The notes under the pieces were generated by a model, which was given only the letters and a program-made list of their open reading frames with translations, searched no databases and had not been told where the DNA came from. The position numbers and the translations under genes were made by a program. Positions 1 to 7,544 of a DNA stretch of 54,681 nucleotides are shown here, in pieces (within the stretch, counting starts at the first letter, position 1; the number at the start of each line of letters is the position of its first letter). The stretch is from Streptomyces sp. MZ04 (GTDB lineage: Bacteria > Actinomycetota > Actinomycetes > Streptomycetales > Streptomycetaceae). The stretch covers positions 1-54,681 of the forward strand of contig NZ_SRIC01000023.1 of NCBI RefSeq assembly GCF_004684775.1, in the 5' to 3' direction.

Positions 1-3
1 GGC

Positions 4-1425
4 TCAGAGGGGGAGGATACCGGGGAAGGCGCCGTGGCCGGCGTGCGGGGAGGTGAGGGCGAGCCAGCCGTGGCCCCGGGTTTCGGTGCCTGAACCGACC
101 ATGTCCGGGTCGACCGAGAGGTGGCCACAGGCGGTGCGCACACCGGCGGTTCCCGCGTTGGGCGGGGCATCGTCGCACTCCGGGTCGAAGTCGGGGTCGT
201 CGACCGCGAGGGTCTCCCAGGGGAGCGGGTCGCCCTCCCATTCGGGGTCGCTCTCGGCGGCGTACTGTCGGATCACGCAGCCCTCCTCGGCAACGAACCA
301 CACGTCGGAGCCGCCCGCGTCGTCGACGAAGAAGAGCTGCGCCTGGGCGCAGTGCCGGCTGACGCGCTCGACGGTCTCGACCATGTCCTCCCAGCCCTCC
401 CCGATGAGGAGGTCGTACGGGCCGAAGACGAGGCGCCAGCCGTCCAGCTCCGGGGTGACAAAGACGCGGCCCACGGTCTGGACGGCGCCGTCACCGCCCG
501 GGACGGGCACCTGGATGTCCCGGCCCGCCGCCTCGACACCCGTGGCGCATGTGATGGGTCGCCGGTGGTGCAGGTCCAGGGCGTCGAAGAGCCCTTCGTA
601 CGAGGCCCCCGGCACGGTCAGCCACCAGCCGGAGAGCTGGGGCGACGGTGCGCTCGGCGTCTCGCCCACGATCTTCACCCGGATCAGACGCTCGATCGCC
701 GCACGGTCGCGGGCGTCGAGCCCGTCGGCGCCGCCGCCCGCGACGAGCGCGGCCATCGCGCCCCGCCGGGTCCGCGGCGAGGCGGCCGGGTCCCGGCGCA
801 GCGCGCGCAACCTGGCTCGATACGCCTCGTGCGTCAGGAGGGCGTAGTCGTCGGCCTTGTACGGGGCGGGGCGGCGGCCCGCGTAGCACTCCACCAGGGC
901 GCGCAGCCCGGCATCGGAGTCCGTCCGCAGCCGGACGAGTCCCGCGAACCCGATGCCCGACGCGCCGCGAGCGGAATCGGTGGCCAGCTCCGCGTACCGG
1001 TCGGCGCACCGCTCGTCGAACGACCCGAGCAGCCGGCCCGCCGCCCAGTCCTTCACGTTGCCGCGCCGCCAGGCCGCGAGCACGGCGTCGAAGGCGGGCG
1101 GCCCGATCAGGGCCAGGATCCGTATGACGGGCTGGAGCGTGGCAGTCGACCGGGCGTCGGCGACGCCGGCCAGCAGCGCGGGCACCACGTCGTCGGCCCG
1201 CTCCGTGAGGAGCGCGAGGACGGCCTCGGCCCGGGCCCGCTCGTCACCGTCGGCGCTGGTCGGATCCCCGAGGTCACGGAGACCGCCGAGGTCACGGAGA
1301 CCACCAAGGTCACGGAGCCCGCCGAGGGCACCCGGATCGCCGAGGTCCTCCCGCGCGTCCACGGTGCCCAAGGCGCCTCGGTCGCGCAGCGTATGGAGGT
1401 CGTCGAGAAGGGATTCGATCTTCAT
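4..1425 (-). CDS. HEAT-like repeat protein of unknown role
   Basis: The product is about 473 residues and looks cytoplasmic, with no signal peptide or membrane segment. The middle third is helical and alanine/leucine/arginine-rich, with phrases such as LLTERADDVVPALLAGV and AVLAAWRRGNVKDWAAGRLL that resemble HEAT/armadillo helices. The C-terminal 200 residues are acidic and tryptophan-rich and look like a separate globular domain. I start at the ATG at 1425, because the only upstream in-frame alternatives lack a ribosome site. Near the N-terminus a GGLRDL hexapeptide is repeated. It is the leftmost gene and shares no strand with its right neighbour. No precise function is recognised. Confidence 0.7.
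   Translation of the reverse strand: MKIESLLDDLHTLRDRGALGTVDAREDLGDPGALGGLRDLGGLRDLGGLRDLGDPTSADGDERARAEAVLALLTERADDVVPALLAGVADARSTATLQPVIRILALIGPPAFDAVLAAWRRGNVKDWAAGRLLGSFDERCADRYAELATDSARGASGIGFAGLVRLRTDSDAGLRALVECYAGRRPAPYKADDYALLTHEAYRARLRALRRDPAASPRTRRGAMAALVAGGGADGLDARDRAAIERLIRVKIVGETPSAPSPQLSGWWLTVPGASYEGLFDALDLHHRRPITCATGVEAAGRDIQVPVPGGDGAVQTVGRVFVTPELDGWRLVFGPYDLLIGEGWEDMVETVERVSRHCAQAQLFFVDDAGGSDVWFVAEEGCVIRQYAAESDPEWEGDPLPWETLAVDDPDFDPECDDAPPNAGTAGVRTACGHLSVDPDMVGSGTETRGHGWLALTSPHAGHGAFPGILPL
1270..1341. repeat. 18-bp in-frame tandem repeat
   Basis: Four consecutive 18-bp units (starting 1270, 1288, 1306 and 1324) differ at a few bases each. Three of them encode the GGLRDL hexapeptide in the HEAT-like protein. 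The unit is a multiple of three, so changes in copy number would keep the frame. Confidence 0.7.
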
Positions 1426-1564
1426 ACCGCGCACGGTATCGGCCCCACCGACACTGCAACGGCCCACCCCGGCCGGACCATCGCGCGACGGTCCGATCCG
1501 CCACCCGCGGACCTCAACTCAAGACTCCCGGCGCGGCGTTCGCCGACCGGTGGCCTTAGGGGTC

Positions 1565-1654
1565 CTAGCAAAGGCGTTGGACGTGTTGGTGGGTGATGAG
1601 GCGGGTGGCGAGGCCGAGGAAGGCTTCGTGGACTTCGTCGCGTCGCCACCCCCT
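1565..1654 (-). pseudogene. Transposase C-terminal remnant
   Basis: On the minus strand this stretch reads RGWRRDEVHEAFLGLATRL followed by ITHQHVQRLC and a TAG stop. This is a typical end of an IS4/IS5-type DDE transposase (RDE.HEAFL....LI). Nothing upstream in the same frame resembles the catalytic core, so only about 30 codons survive. It marks an old insertion between the HEAT-like gene and the IS256 element. Confidence 0.55.
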
Positions 1655-1926
1655 GCAATCCTCCCGACAGCAGCCGGGCACCGATGGCGATCTGAGCGCC
1701 TAGTCGGCCAGAGGGGCCAGGCCCGGCGCTCAGTCATAACTCGTGCGGTCGAGATTCATAGTTGGCGGACGAGCGAGGTAGAGGGCGGATCTTGATGCGC
1801 GATCGACGATCAACGCACTGACCTGCGGCGATGTTCTGGTGCTGGGAGATGTCGGTGAGGTGATCCGCCAACCATCACCCGAGCAATGCTCAAGACCTGT
1901 GGATCGGCCTCGGGTTGGCACGCGAA

Positions 1927-2004
1927 GGGCGTACCTTCCCGAATGATCCTGTGATGGTCATCGAGTAGGCCGACGTTCGCTGCGTCGGTCGGGAAGGCAC
2001 GCCC
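1927..2004. repeat. 16-bp inverted repeat before IS256 transposase
   Basis: Positions 1927-1942 and 1989-2004 are reverse complements with one mismatch (arms of the type GGGCGTACCTTCCCGA), separated by 46 bp. The right arm directly abuts the GTG start at 2005. It may be an IS end, or a structure that limits translation of the transposase. I could not find a matching copy beyond the 3' end of the gene. Confidence 0.6.
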
Positions 2005-3258
2005 GTGCTCACGGTAGTCAACGAAGACGGAACGACGCCACACGGCTCCCTGATTGACGAGATCGTCCGCGAGGGCGCGAAGCGGATGCTGGCCGCCGCC
2101 CTGGAAGCGGAAGTCAACTCCTACATAGCCGAGTTGGCCGATCAGCGAGACCATTCCGGCCGCCGTCTGGTCGTGCGCAACGGCTTCCACCAGCCGCGGA
2201 AGGTGACGACATCGGCCGGGGCGATCGAGGTGAAGGCCCCGCGGGTCAACGACAAGCGCGTCGACGAGGCCACCGGCGAGCGCAGGCGGTTCTCCTCGGC
2301 GATCCTGCCGCCCTGGGCCCGTAAATCCCCGAAGATCAGCGAAGTGCTGCCGCTGCTGTATCTGCACGGCCTGTCAACTGGTGACTTCGTGCCCGCGCTG
2401 GAGCAGTTCCTCGGCTCCTCTGCCGGCCTCTCACCCGCGACGATCACGCGGCTGACCGCGCAGTGGCAGGCCGACCACAAGTCGTTCATGGACCGCGATC
2501 TGTCCGCCACGGACTACGTCTACGTCTGGGCCGATGGCGTTCACCTGCGCATACGCCTGGAAGAGGCGAAGGCCGCCGTCCTGGTCGTGGTCGGCGTGCG
2601 GGCCGACGGCACCAAGGAACTGATCGCGATGACCGACGGCTACCGCGAGTCGTCCGAGGCATGGGCGGCACTACTGCGGGACTGTGCCCGCCGGGGCATG
2701 CGGGCCCCCGTCCTGGCCGTCGGCGACGGGGCGCTCGGCTTCTGGAACGCGTTGAACGAGGTGTTCCCCGAGACCCGCCACCAGCGGTGCTGGGTGCACA
2801 AGACCGCGAACGTCCTCGACGCGCTGCCGAAGTCGGCCCAGCCCGCCGCCAAGCGCGCGATCCAGGAGATCTACAACGCCGAGGACAAGGAGCGTGCGGC
2901 CAAGGCCGTCGCCGCGTTCGCCAAGCAGTACGGGGCGAAGTACCCCAAGGTCGTCAAGCGGATCACGGACGACGAGGAGGAACTGCTGGCGTTCTTCGAC
3001 TTCCCCGCCGAGCACTGGATCCACCTGCGGACCACGAACCCGATCGAGTCGACCTTCGCCACTGTGCGCCTGCGGACCAAGGTCACCAAGGGCGCCGGCA
3101 GCGGGGCCGCCGCCCTGGCCATGGTCTTCAAGCTCATCGAGTCCGCCCAGGAACGCTGGCGGGCCGTGAACGCACCCCACCTCGTCGCCCTGGTCCGGGC
3201 CGGCGCGCGCTTCGAACGCGGCCACCTCGTCGAACGCCCCGAGGCGGTGGCGGCGTGA
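2005..3258 (+). CDS. IS256-family (mutator-type) transposase
   Basis: This 417-residue protein catalyses DNA cut-and-paste or copy-out transposition. The family DDE residues are visible: D in VWADGVHL, D in AVGDGALGF, and E in TNPIESTFATVRLRT. The HQRCWVHKTANVLD segment, with the family's C/H pair, lies between the last two. The N-terminus EGAKRMLAAALEAEVNSY and the RNGFHQPR motif are also typical. Length is normal and there is no frameshift, so it may still be active in trans. Start GTG 2005 abuts an inverted repeat. The stop overlaps the GTG of a truncated VOC gene, and no right terminal repeat is seen, so the element itself looks incomplete. Confidence 0.9.
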   Translation: MLTVVNEDGTTPHGSLIDEIVREGAKRMLAAALEAEVNSYIAELADQRDHSGRRLVVRNGFHQPRKVTTSAGAIEVKAPRVNDKRVDEATGERRRFSSAILPPWARKSPKISEVLPLLYLHGLSTGDFVPALEQFLGSSAGLSPATITRLTAQWQADHKSFMDRDLSATDYVYVWADGVHLRIRLEEAKAAVLVVVGVRADGTKELIAMTDGYRESSEAWAALLRDCARRGMRAPVLAVGDGALGFWNALNEVFPETRHQRCWVHKTANVLDALPKSAQPAAKRAIQEIYNAEDKERAAKAVAAFAKQYGAKYPKVVKRITDDEEELLAFFDFPAEHWIHLRTTNPIESTFATVRLRTKVTKGAGSGAAALAMVFKLIESAQERWRAVNAPHLVALVRAGARFERGHLVERPEAVAA

Positions 3259-3569
3259 ACCGGCCCGCCAGCGGAACGTTGCACCACGTCGAGTTGTGGG
3301 TGCCGGACCTCGACCGCGCGGTCGCCTCTCTCGGCTGGCTGCTGGAGGCACTGGGCCACACCCTTTTCCAGAGCTGGAACAGCGGACGCAGCTGGCGGCT
3401 CGGGCCGACCTACCTGGTCGTGGAGCAGTCCCCGGCCCTCACCGCCGACCGGCACGACCGCTGCCGGCCAGGACTGAACCACCTGGCCTTTCACGTCGAA
3501 GACGACACCTCGGTCGACCAGCTGGCCACCGACGCGGCCCGGCACGGCTGGCATCTGTTGTTCCCCGAT
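3255..3569 (+). pseudogene. Glyoxalase/VOC-fold protein, 5' part (interrupted)
   Basis: The first 105 codons encode a vicinal-oxygen-chelate protein, with HHVELWVPDLDRAV at the start and a central LNHLAFHVED segment. The frame begins at a GTG that overlaps the transposase stop. It runs LLFPD and then enters a foreign element at 3570, which adds GYRSSEG and a stop. The remaining 35 codons lie at 5284-5388. Removing 3570-5274 plus one copy of the 9-bp duplication restores a 139-residue protein. The substrate is unknown. The gene is inactivated by insertion. Confidence 0.85.
3561..3569. repeat. 9-bp target duplication, left copy
   Basis: TTCCCCGAT at 3561-3569 recurs at 5275-5283, exactly flanking the element 3570-5274. 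It is read as Phe-Pro-Asp in the interrupted VOC gene on both sides, which confirms that it is a duplicated target. Confidence 0.9.
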
Positions 3570-3800
3570 GGGTACAGATCTTCTGAGGGTTGATCAAAGT
3601 CCTGTGACCAGCAGGTTTGCCATTGGTAGGTGATCGCGGGGTCCACGTGGCGTGCGTCTCCGCGCCGGAACAGTCGAGTCGCGGGTACGGGCTTCGCAGA
3701 CCAGCGCGGACTTCCGACTGGGCGGCAGGGGCCGTCGCGCACACCGACGTGACAGTGCAGGTCAGCCCGGTCGCATGGCACCCTCAGAAGATCTGCACCC
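3570..3800. repeat. MITE-like unit, copy 1
   Basis: This 231-bp unit has 20-bp terminal inverted repeats of its own. It is about 98% identical to the copy at 5043-5274, with four substitutions and one 1-bp insertion visible by eye. It encodes nothing convincing. Its short ORFs have poor codon bias and run through the terminal repeats. Confidence 0.85.
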
Positions 3801-3807
3801 AACGGAC

Positions 3808-3936
3808 TTAACGTCCACTGAGACGTAGCTCGTCCGTACGCCGATCGGCGTCGTACTGGATTTTGGTCACCATCCCCGTCAGCCGGTCAGTGAAGGTGGC
3901 CAGGTCGGCGCGGAGGTCGTCGCGCAGCTGCGTCAT
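3808..3936 (-). CDS. Small coiled-coil-like ORF (42 aa)
   Basis: The frame reads MTQLRDDLRADLATFTDRL, continues with charged helical sequence, and ends LRLSGR and TAA. The stop lies inside the 19-bp inverted repeat. Charge patterning and heptad-like leucines suggest a helix or coiled coil. The frame is open upstream to a TAG, so this may be the tail of a longer decayed protein. There is no obvious ribosome site. It sits inside the cassette and points away from the passenger gene. Confidence 0.35.
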   Translation of the reverse strand: MTQLRDDLRADLATFTDRLTGMVTKIQYDADRRTDELRLSGR

Positions 3937-4161
3937 GGCACGCAACAGCTCCCACGGGGTGGGGTCCTGAGTTGGCGCGGACAGGCCCTAGCTCCCGACG
4001 ACAGCCGCCGGTGACCGGCGTCAACGAATCAGCCCCAAGGCCGGATCGCCACGGCAGGGCCCGGTTGCGTGTCCCCGTACGCAGAACCGATTTGCCTTGT
4101 TTGTCGACTGTAGGTTGGTCTGCGACCTGCTGTGGGTCACCTGTCGCCGGGAAGGATCTCC

Positions 4162-5010
4162 ATGACTAATTACCAAATCCGCTTGACAAACGAGCAGGAG
4201 AGGGAGTCGCTCGTGCTCGTCAAGATGGATGCGCCTCCTGAGACGGTGCGCACCCCCTCCCCCTGCTACACGGTGATGTACGGGCAGAACAATCAGGAAG
4301 CCTACAGAGTCATCACCGTCAGTAGCGACGAGGCGCACACCGACAAGCTCGTGATCCCGGACAAGCCCTGGTCTCAGTCGCCGGGGCTAAAGGGCGTCAC
4401 CACACCGCTGCTGGCGATGCCGGTGCCCGGCCGGGAGAGCGTGGACGGCAAGAGCGAGCACTATCTGATCTGTTACAACACGACAAAGAAGGAACTGACG
4501 TACCGGACGATCGCGACCCTCCACAAGGACCCGTACACCATCAGCCTCATGGTCGATGACCGCTCGGTTTCCGCGTACTGGAACTCGATGGCGAACATCA
4601 AGTACCCGGTCGCCAGTATGCCGGTGCCCCGCCGGCACAACGTGGAGGGCAAGAGCGAGCACTACGTCTACCACTACGACGAGCAGGGCAAGCTGTACTA
4701 CTCGACCATCTCGATCAGCCGCGACGCGACCCACGCCGATCGCCTCGTGGTCGAGCGTAGGCCCGTAGCCGACTGGTGGAAGGCGTCGTTGACGGGCATC
4801 GGCCAGCTGGCGGAGATTTTCCCGGTGCCGGGCCAGCAGGATGTCGACGGCAAGAGTCAGTACTACGTCTTCCACCGGCTCAACGCGACGAAGAAGCTGA
4901 TGTACCGAAAGATCGCCATCACCTGCGATCCACAGCACACCGACACCCTCGTGACCGAGGACCGGCCCGTTGCGGACTACTGGTCCAATTCGTTGAAGGG
5001 CGTCGAGTGA
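4162..5010 (+). CDS. Passenger protein with ~67-residue tandem repeats
   Basis: This 282-residue protein has no signal peptide or membrane segment. It is built of about four repeats of 66-68 residues. The repeat signature is PVP....V.GKS.(H/Y)Y at residues 87, 154 and 221. It is followed by a K-L/E-x-YR-x-I strand, an H(T/A)D(K/R/T)LV turn, and then DRPV(A)..YW or WW. The first copy is degenerate. Regular beta-rich repeats with conserved aromatics suggest a propeller, lectin or beta-trefoil-like fold, but I do not recognise the family. The start is the ATG at 4162, preceded by GAAGGA; the frame-open GTG at 4132 lacks one. It is the only clear gene in the cassette, and codon use is slightly less GC-biased than the neighbours. 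Confidence 0.75.
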   Translation: MTNYQIRLTNEQERESLVLVKMDAPPETVRTPSPCYTVMYGQNNQEAYRVITVSSDEAHTDKLVIPDKPWSQSPGLKGVTTPLLAMPVPGRESVDGKSEHYLICYNTTKKELTYRTIATLHKDPYTISLMVDDRSVSAYWNSMANIKYPVASMPVPRRHNVEGKSEHYVYHYDEQGKLYYSTISISRDATHADRLVVERRPVADWWKASLTGIGQLAEIFPVPGQQDVDGKSQYYVFHRLNATKKLMYRKIAITCDPQHTDTLVTEDRPVADYWSNSLKGVE

Positions 5011-5042
5011 AGAGCCTGCCCTGAGTGGACGTTAAGTCCGTT

Positions 5043-5274
5043 GGGTGCAGATCTTCTAAGGGTTGATCAAAATCCTGTGACCAGCAGGTTTGCCATTGGT
5101 AGGTGATCGCGGAGGTCCACGTGGCGTGCGTCTCCGCGCCGGATCAGTCGAGTCGCGGGTACGGGCTTCGCAGACCAGCGCGGACTTCCGACTGGGCGGC
5201 AGGGGCCGTCGCGCACACCGACGTGACAGTGCAGGTCAGCCCGGTCGCATGGCACCCTCAGAAGATCTGCACCC
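5043..5274. repeat. MITE-like unit, copy 2
   Basis: This is a direct repeat of 3570-3800 with the same ends. It is 232 bp because of one inserted A. The outer end abuts the right copy of the 9-bp target duplication. Confidence 0.85.
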
Positions 5275-5388
5275 TTCCCCGATCGGCATCCGCACGCCGG
5301 CGGCGCGCAGCACTATGCCGCCTATCTGGAGAACGACGACGGCTTCGAGGTCGAGCTCGTCGCGATCAACCCATCACATCGAAGCTGA
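5275..5388 (+). pseudogene. Glyoxalase/VOC-fold protein, 3' part
   Basis: Reading in register with the 5' part after the duplicated TTCCCCGAT gives FPDRHPHAGGAQHYAAYLEN, then DDGFEVELVA and a TGA stop. HYAAYLENxDGFEVELVA is the standard end of bacterial VOC proteins, including the metal-ligand glutamate strand. Together with 3255-3569 it makes an otherwise intact gene. The last few codons (INPSHRS) may derive from adjacent IS debris. Confidence 0.85.
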
Positions 5389-5423
5389 GATCAACCGATC
5401 CACAGGTCTTGACGATTACTCGC

Positions 5424-5575
5424 GCGCCCGCGACGTGTGCGCGACCGGTGATCTCGGCTTCGTCGGCCCGGGCGACGCCTCTGACGACCCGGGGGTCATC
5501 ACCGGCTACAAGGCCGCCCGTACCAAACCACTCACATCGGCGAAGGAGCAGGCCGACTAGGTGATCGCATCCGGC
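5424..5575 (+). pseudogene. IS5-type transposase fragment
   Basis: The frame reads GDLGFVGPGDASDDPGVITG, then YKAARTKPLTSAKEQAD and TAG. The same stretch in the transposase at 50324-51009 is ADLGFIGLADGGPAADPAVI and so on, so the two are related. The TAG stands where that protein has a codon before its VNQLIA helix, so it is probably a CAG-to-TAG nonsense change. Both ends are missing. Confidence 0.7.
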
Positions 5576-5598
5576 TGTGGTGCGCGAGTGGTCAGTGG

Positions 5599-5913
5599 TC
5601 ACGTTAGAACCGTGGCCACAAGCGCATTTGTGTACCGGATCTGCCGGTGACCTACGTAGAGCCATATGGTGGCGAGAGCTATCCCAAAAGCCGCGATGAC
5701 ACGGGCGGTCAGAACGTTGCTGTCGGCTTGCTGCTCCGCTTCGTGTCCCGTGGACACGATCGCGGTGTAGGCGACGAGTTGAAGTGACTGCGCGACGAGG
5801 AACAGATTGCCTCTCTTCATGATCATGGCGTCTTCGCGGAGGAAGTACTCCCAGAGCCGACCGTGACTTTCTGTCTGCCGGAGCGTCCCTGGAGTGCCTG
5901 GTGGCTGAGTCAT
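5599..5913 (-). CDS. Small membrane protein, two predicted TM helices
   Basis: This 104-residue protein starts MTQPPGTPGTLRQTESHGRL, continues with a charged WEYFLREDAMIMKRGN segment, and then has two hydrophobic helices (about residues 35-55 and 70-90). The REDAMIMKRGNLF stretch before the first helix resembles small multi-TM proteins with a conserved cytoplasmic helix, but I cannot name the family. It is bounded upstream and downstream by IS debris and may be a truncated form of a four-helix protein. The start is the ATG at 5913; no strong ribosome site is visible. Confidence 0.55.
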   Translation of the reverse strand: MTQPPGTPGTLRQTESHGRLWEYFLREDAMIMKRGNLFLVAQSLQLVAYTAIVSTGHEAEQQADSNVLTARVIAAFGIALATIWLYVGHRQIRYTNALVATVLT

Positions 5914-6091
5914 GAGTCCGTGCTGCCCCGGCTGCTTCTCGCGCTAACGCGAGACAGGGCGTTTCATGCGGGATGTTGGTCACCTCGATGGTCGCGACGG
6001 GGCGGGCCGTCGGCGGCCACAGGCCCGTCGCGCGGTCGTTGACACGGAATAGCCCCTGAGCGCCAGGGTGTGTCTCACGGGATGAAACAAC

Positions 6092-6232
6092 ATGAGCGAG
6101 CGACCTCTGAGTGCCGGTGAGTGGGCCATGGCTCCCGAGGTCGACTTCTCGGCCCCGGCCGCTTTCAACGACTTCGCGAAAGCCGGCAAGTGGCTGTGGT
6201 TCCTGCCGGTCCGCGCCCTCGATGAGGGCTGA
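6092..6232 (+). CDS. Small ORF, 46 aa
   Basis: The frame reads MSERPLSAGEWAMAPEVDFS, then APAAFNDFAKAGKWLWFLPV and a TGA. It is short, has plausible GC3 bias and is followed 95 bp later by the exonuclease-like gene on the same strand. There is only a weak purine stretch (ACGGGATGAAA) ahead of it. The function is not recognised. Confidence 0.35.
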   Translation: MSERPLSAGEWAMAPEVDFSAPAAFNDFAKAGKWLWFLPVRALDEG

Positions 6233-6327
6233 GCCACGATGGAACGCGAAGCCCAGCCGTACGACCGCGCCGCTGGACAGCCTCCCCGCAGCGACGCAGC
6301 ACAAAGAGGAAGGCGGTACGGGGCACC

Positions 6328-7110
6328 GTGGACTCGGATGACGTGACGGATTGGGATCACTGGATCGAGTACCTGGTAGACGGCACATCCGTACAGCTCG
6401 TACGCCCCAGCGACACCGACCGGCCGTCCTGGGCTGCCTACGAAGAGACTCGGTACCTGGGCACCGTCCACGGCCAGTTCGACCTCGACGGACGCTGGCA
6501 CGTCCAGTCCCTGAACGAGAGCCACCTCAACCTCGACGATGCCGTCCGAGCCCTGCGCCGCCCCGCCAGCTGGGCAGCCGACCGAGAACGCGTCCACCGG
6601 TGGGCGCGCGGCATCCTGAGAGACCCACACCTGCTCGCCCTCGACATCCAGACCACCGGGCTCCACACGGCCTGGGCCGTCCAGATCGGCGTCACCGACA
6701 GGCAGGGCAACACCCTCCTCGACGAACTCGTCAACCCGCTGGCCGACATCACACCCGAAGCCAGGTCTCTCCACGGCATCACCGACCGCCGCCTTTCCAC
6801 CGCACCAACCTTCAGCACGCTTATCCCCGACCTAGCCAGCGTCATGGACGGTCGCCGCTGCATCGTCTTCAATGCCGGATTTGATCGAGGCGTACTGCAG
6901 CGAGAAGCCCACCGGCACTACCAGGACCCCGCCCGCGCGGAAGCCTGGCTGCGCCAATGCACCTGGGAGGACGCCATGGCCCCCTACGCGGCCTGGAAGG
7001 GCCAGTGGTCCGCCCGCCACCGCGCCTACCGCTACCAGCCCCTTGGCGGCACCTACGACGCTGTCGCCAACTGCCGACGCCTGCTGACCACCATGCACCT
7101 CATGTGCTGA
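6328..7110 (+). CDS. DEDDh 3'-5' exonuclease-like protein, active site degraded
   Basis: The 260-residue protein has about 95 unique N-terminal residues followed by an RNase T/DnaQ-type exonuclease fold. Exo I reads LALDIQTTGL at 103-112, so the usual DxE is D106-x-Q108. Exo II NAGFD keeps its aspartate (D186). Exo III reads GGTYDAVANC at 240-249, where relatives have GGxHxAxxDC. The catalytic His and last Asp thus appear replaced by Tyr243 and Asn248. This predicts loss of nuclease activity while the fold and perhaps nucleic-acid binding remain. The GTG at 6328 is used, with GAGGAAGG about 14 bp upstream. No frameshift is present. Confidence 0.75.
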   Translation: MDSDDVTDWDHWIEYLVDGTSVQLVRPSDTDRPSWAAYEETRYLGTVHGQFDLDGRWHVQSLNESHLNLDDAVRALRRPASWAADRERVHRWARGILRDPHLLALDIQTTGLHTAWAVQIGVTDRQGNTLLDELVNPLADITPEARSLHGITDRRLSTAPTFSTLIPDLASVMDGRRCIVFNAGFDRGVLQREAHRHYQDPARAEAWLRQCTWEDAMAPYAAWKGQWSARHRAYRYQPLGGTYDAVANCRRLLTTMHLMC

Positions 7111-7544
7111 ACCGGGAGGACGCCGTGATCGAGGCCGGGGGGTGTCCGTTGGCCGGTCACCCGTTGTATGCGGCGGCGCGGTCTCTGGCCGCGTCACCGC
7201 ATACAACTGATAACCAGGCCAACGGTACCTGCCCGACTTGTCTCCGTGATCAATTCAAGCCAGTACGTGACCACTTGATGCCCCATCAGCTGTGGGCCGG
7301 ATGCATTGCGGGTCAGTACTTTCGGGAGCTTGTACGCCGTCACGGGCCCGGGGTGTGCAGCCTGTATCGCACTCAGTCGCCGTGTATGCCTTCGCTCACT
7401 CTGCCGCTAGACGTTGTGTCAATACGACGGGATTCAGTCAGGCCTCAGGGTTGGCATGGACTCGTGTTCGAGATGAAACGTAGCGTCACTTGGGCAATCT
7501 CAGCCGCCATGGCCAGTGGTGGAAGTCAACAGTTGGAGACCAGC
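7111..7544 (+). other. 434-bp leader region before the propeller gene
   Basis: The propeller frame stays open through this stretch. It would encode a short Cys-containing segment (GTCPTCLRDQF) starting at a GTG near 7125. Codon bias is weaker here and a ribosome site occurs only at 7535, so I treat it as a leader or remnant. It holds an 11-bp inverted repeat. Confidence 0.35.
7163..7207. promoter_or_regulatory. 11-bp stem-loop upstream of propeller operon
   Basis: GTTGTATGCGG at 7163-7173 and its exact complement at 7197-7207 are separated by 23 bp. There is no T-run. It could be an operator or a weak terminator for the exonuclease-like gene. Confidence 0.4.

Larger units (their letters stand above)
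3570..5274. mobile_element. MITE-flanked passenger cassette inserted in VOC gene
   Basis: A 1705-bp insertion is bounded by 20-bp inverted ends (GGGTACAGATCTTCTGAGGG at left; the complement of the right end differs at one base). It is flanked by the 9-bp duplication TTCCCCGAT. Inside, two near-identical copies of a 231-bp MITE-like unit lie in direct orientation (3570-3800 and 5043-5274) and bracket about 1.24 kb carrying one clear gene (4162-5010). Just inside each unit is a 19-bp inverted repeat (3801-3819 and 5024-5042). No transposase is encoded, so movement must have used an enzyme in trans. The design resembles a mobile insertion cassette or MITE-mobilised unit. Confidence 0.85.

Noticed and set aside
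53..847. Long plus-strand frames opposite the HEAT-like gene and elsewhere
   Set aside because: They are antisense shadows of GC-rich genes, with Arg/Pro/Ser-rich translations and no motifs or ribosome sites.
3255..3569. VOC gene as a designed fusion to the IS256 transposase
   Set aside because: The GTG/TGA overlap is suggestive, but the VOC part has its own standard N-terminus. The adjacency more likely reflects insertion or truncation at the IS end.
3570..3800. Minus-strand ORFs inside the MITE units
   Set aside because: They run through the terminal repeats, have atypical composition and show no family motif. I judge them non-coding.
6957..7544. N-terminal extension of the propeller protein
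   Set aside because: The frame is open far upstream, even overlapping the exonuclease-like gene. A ribosome site occurs only before GTG 7545, and the extension lacks propeller repeats.
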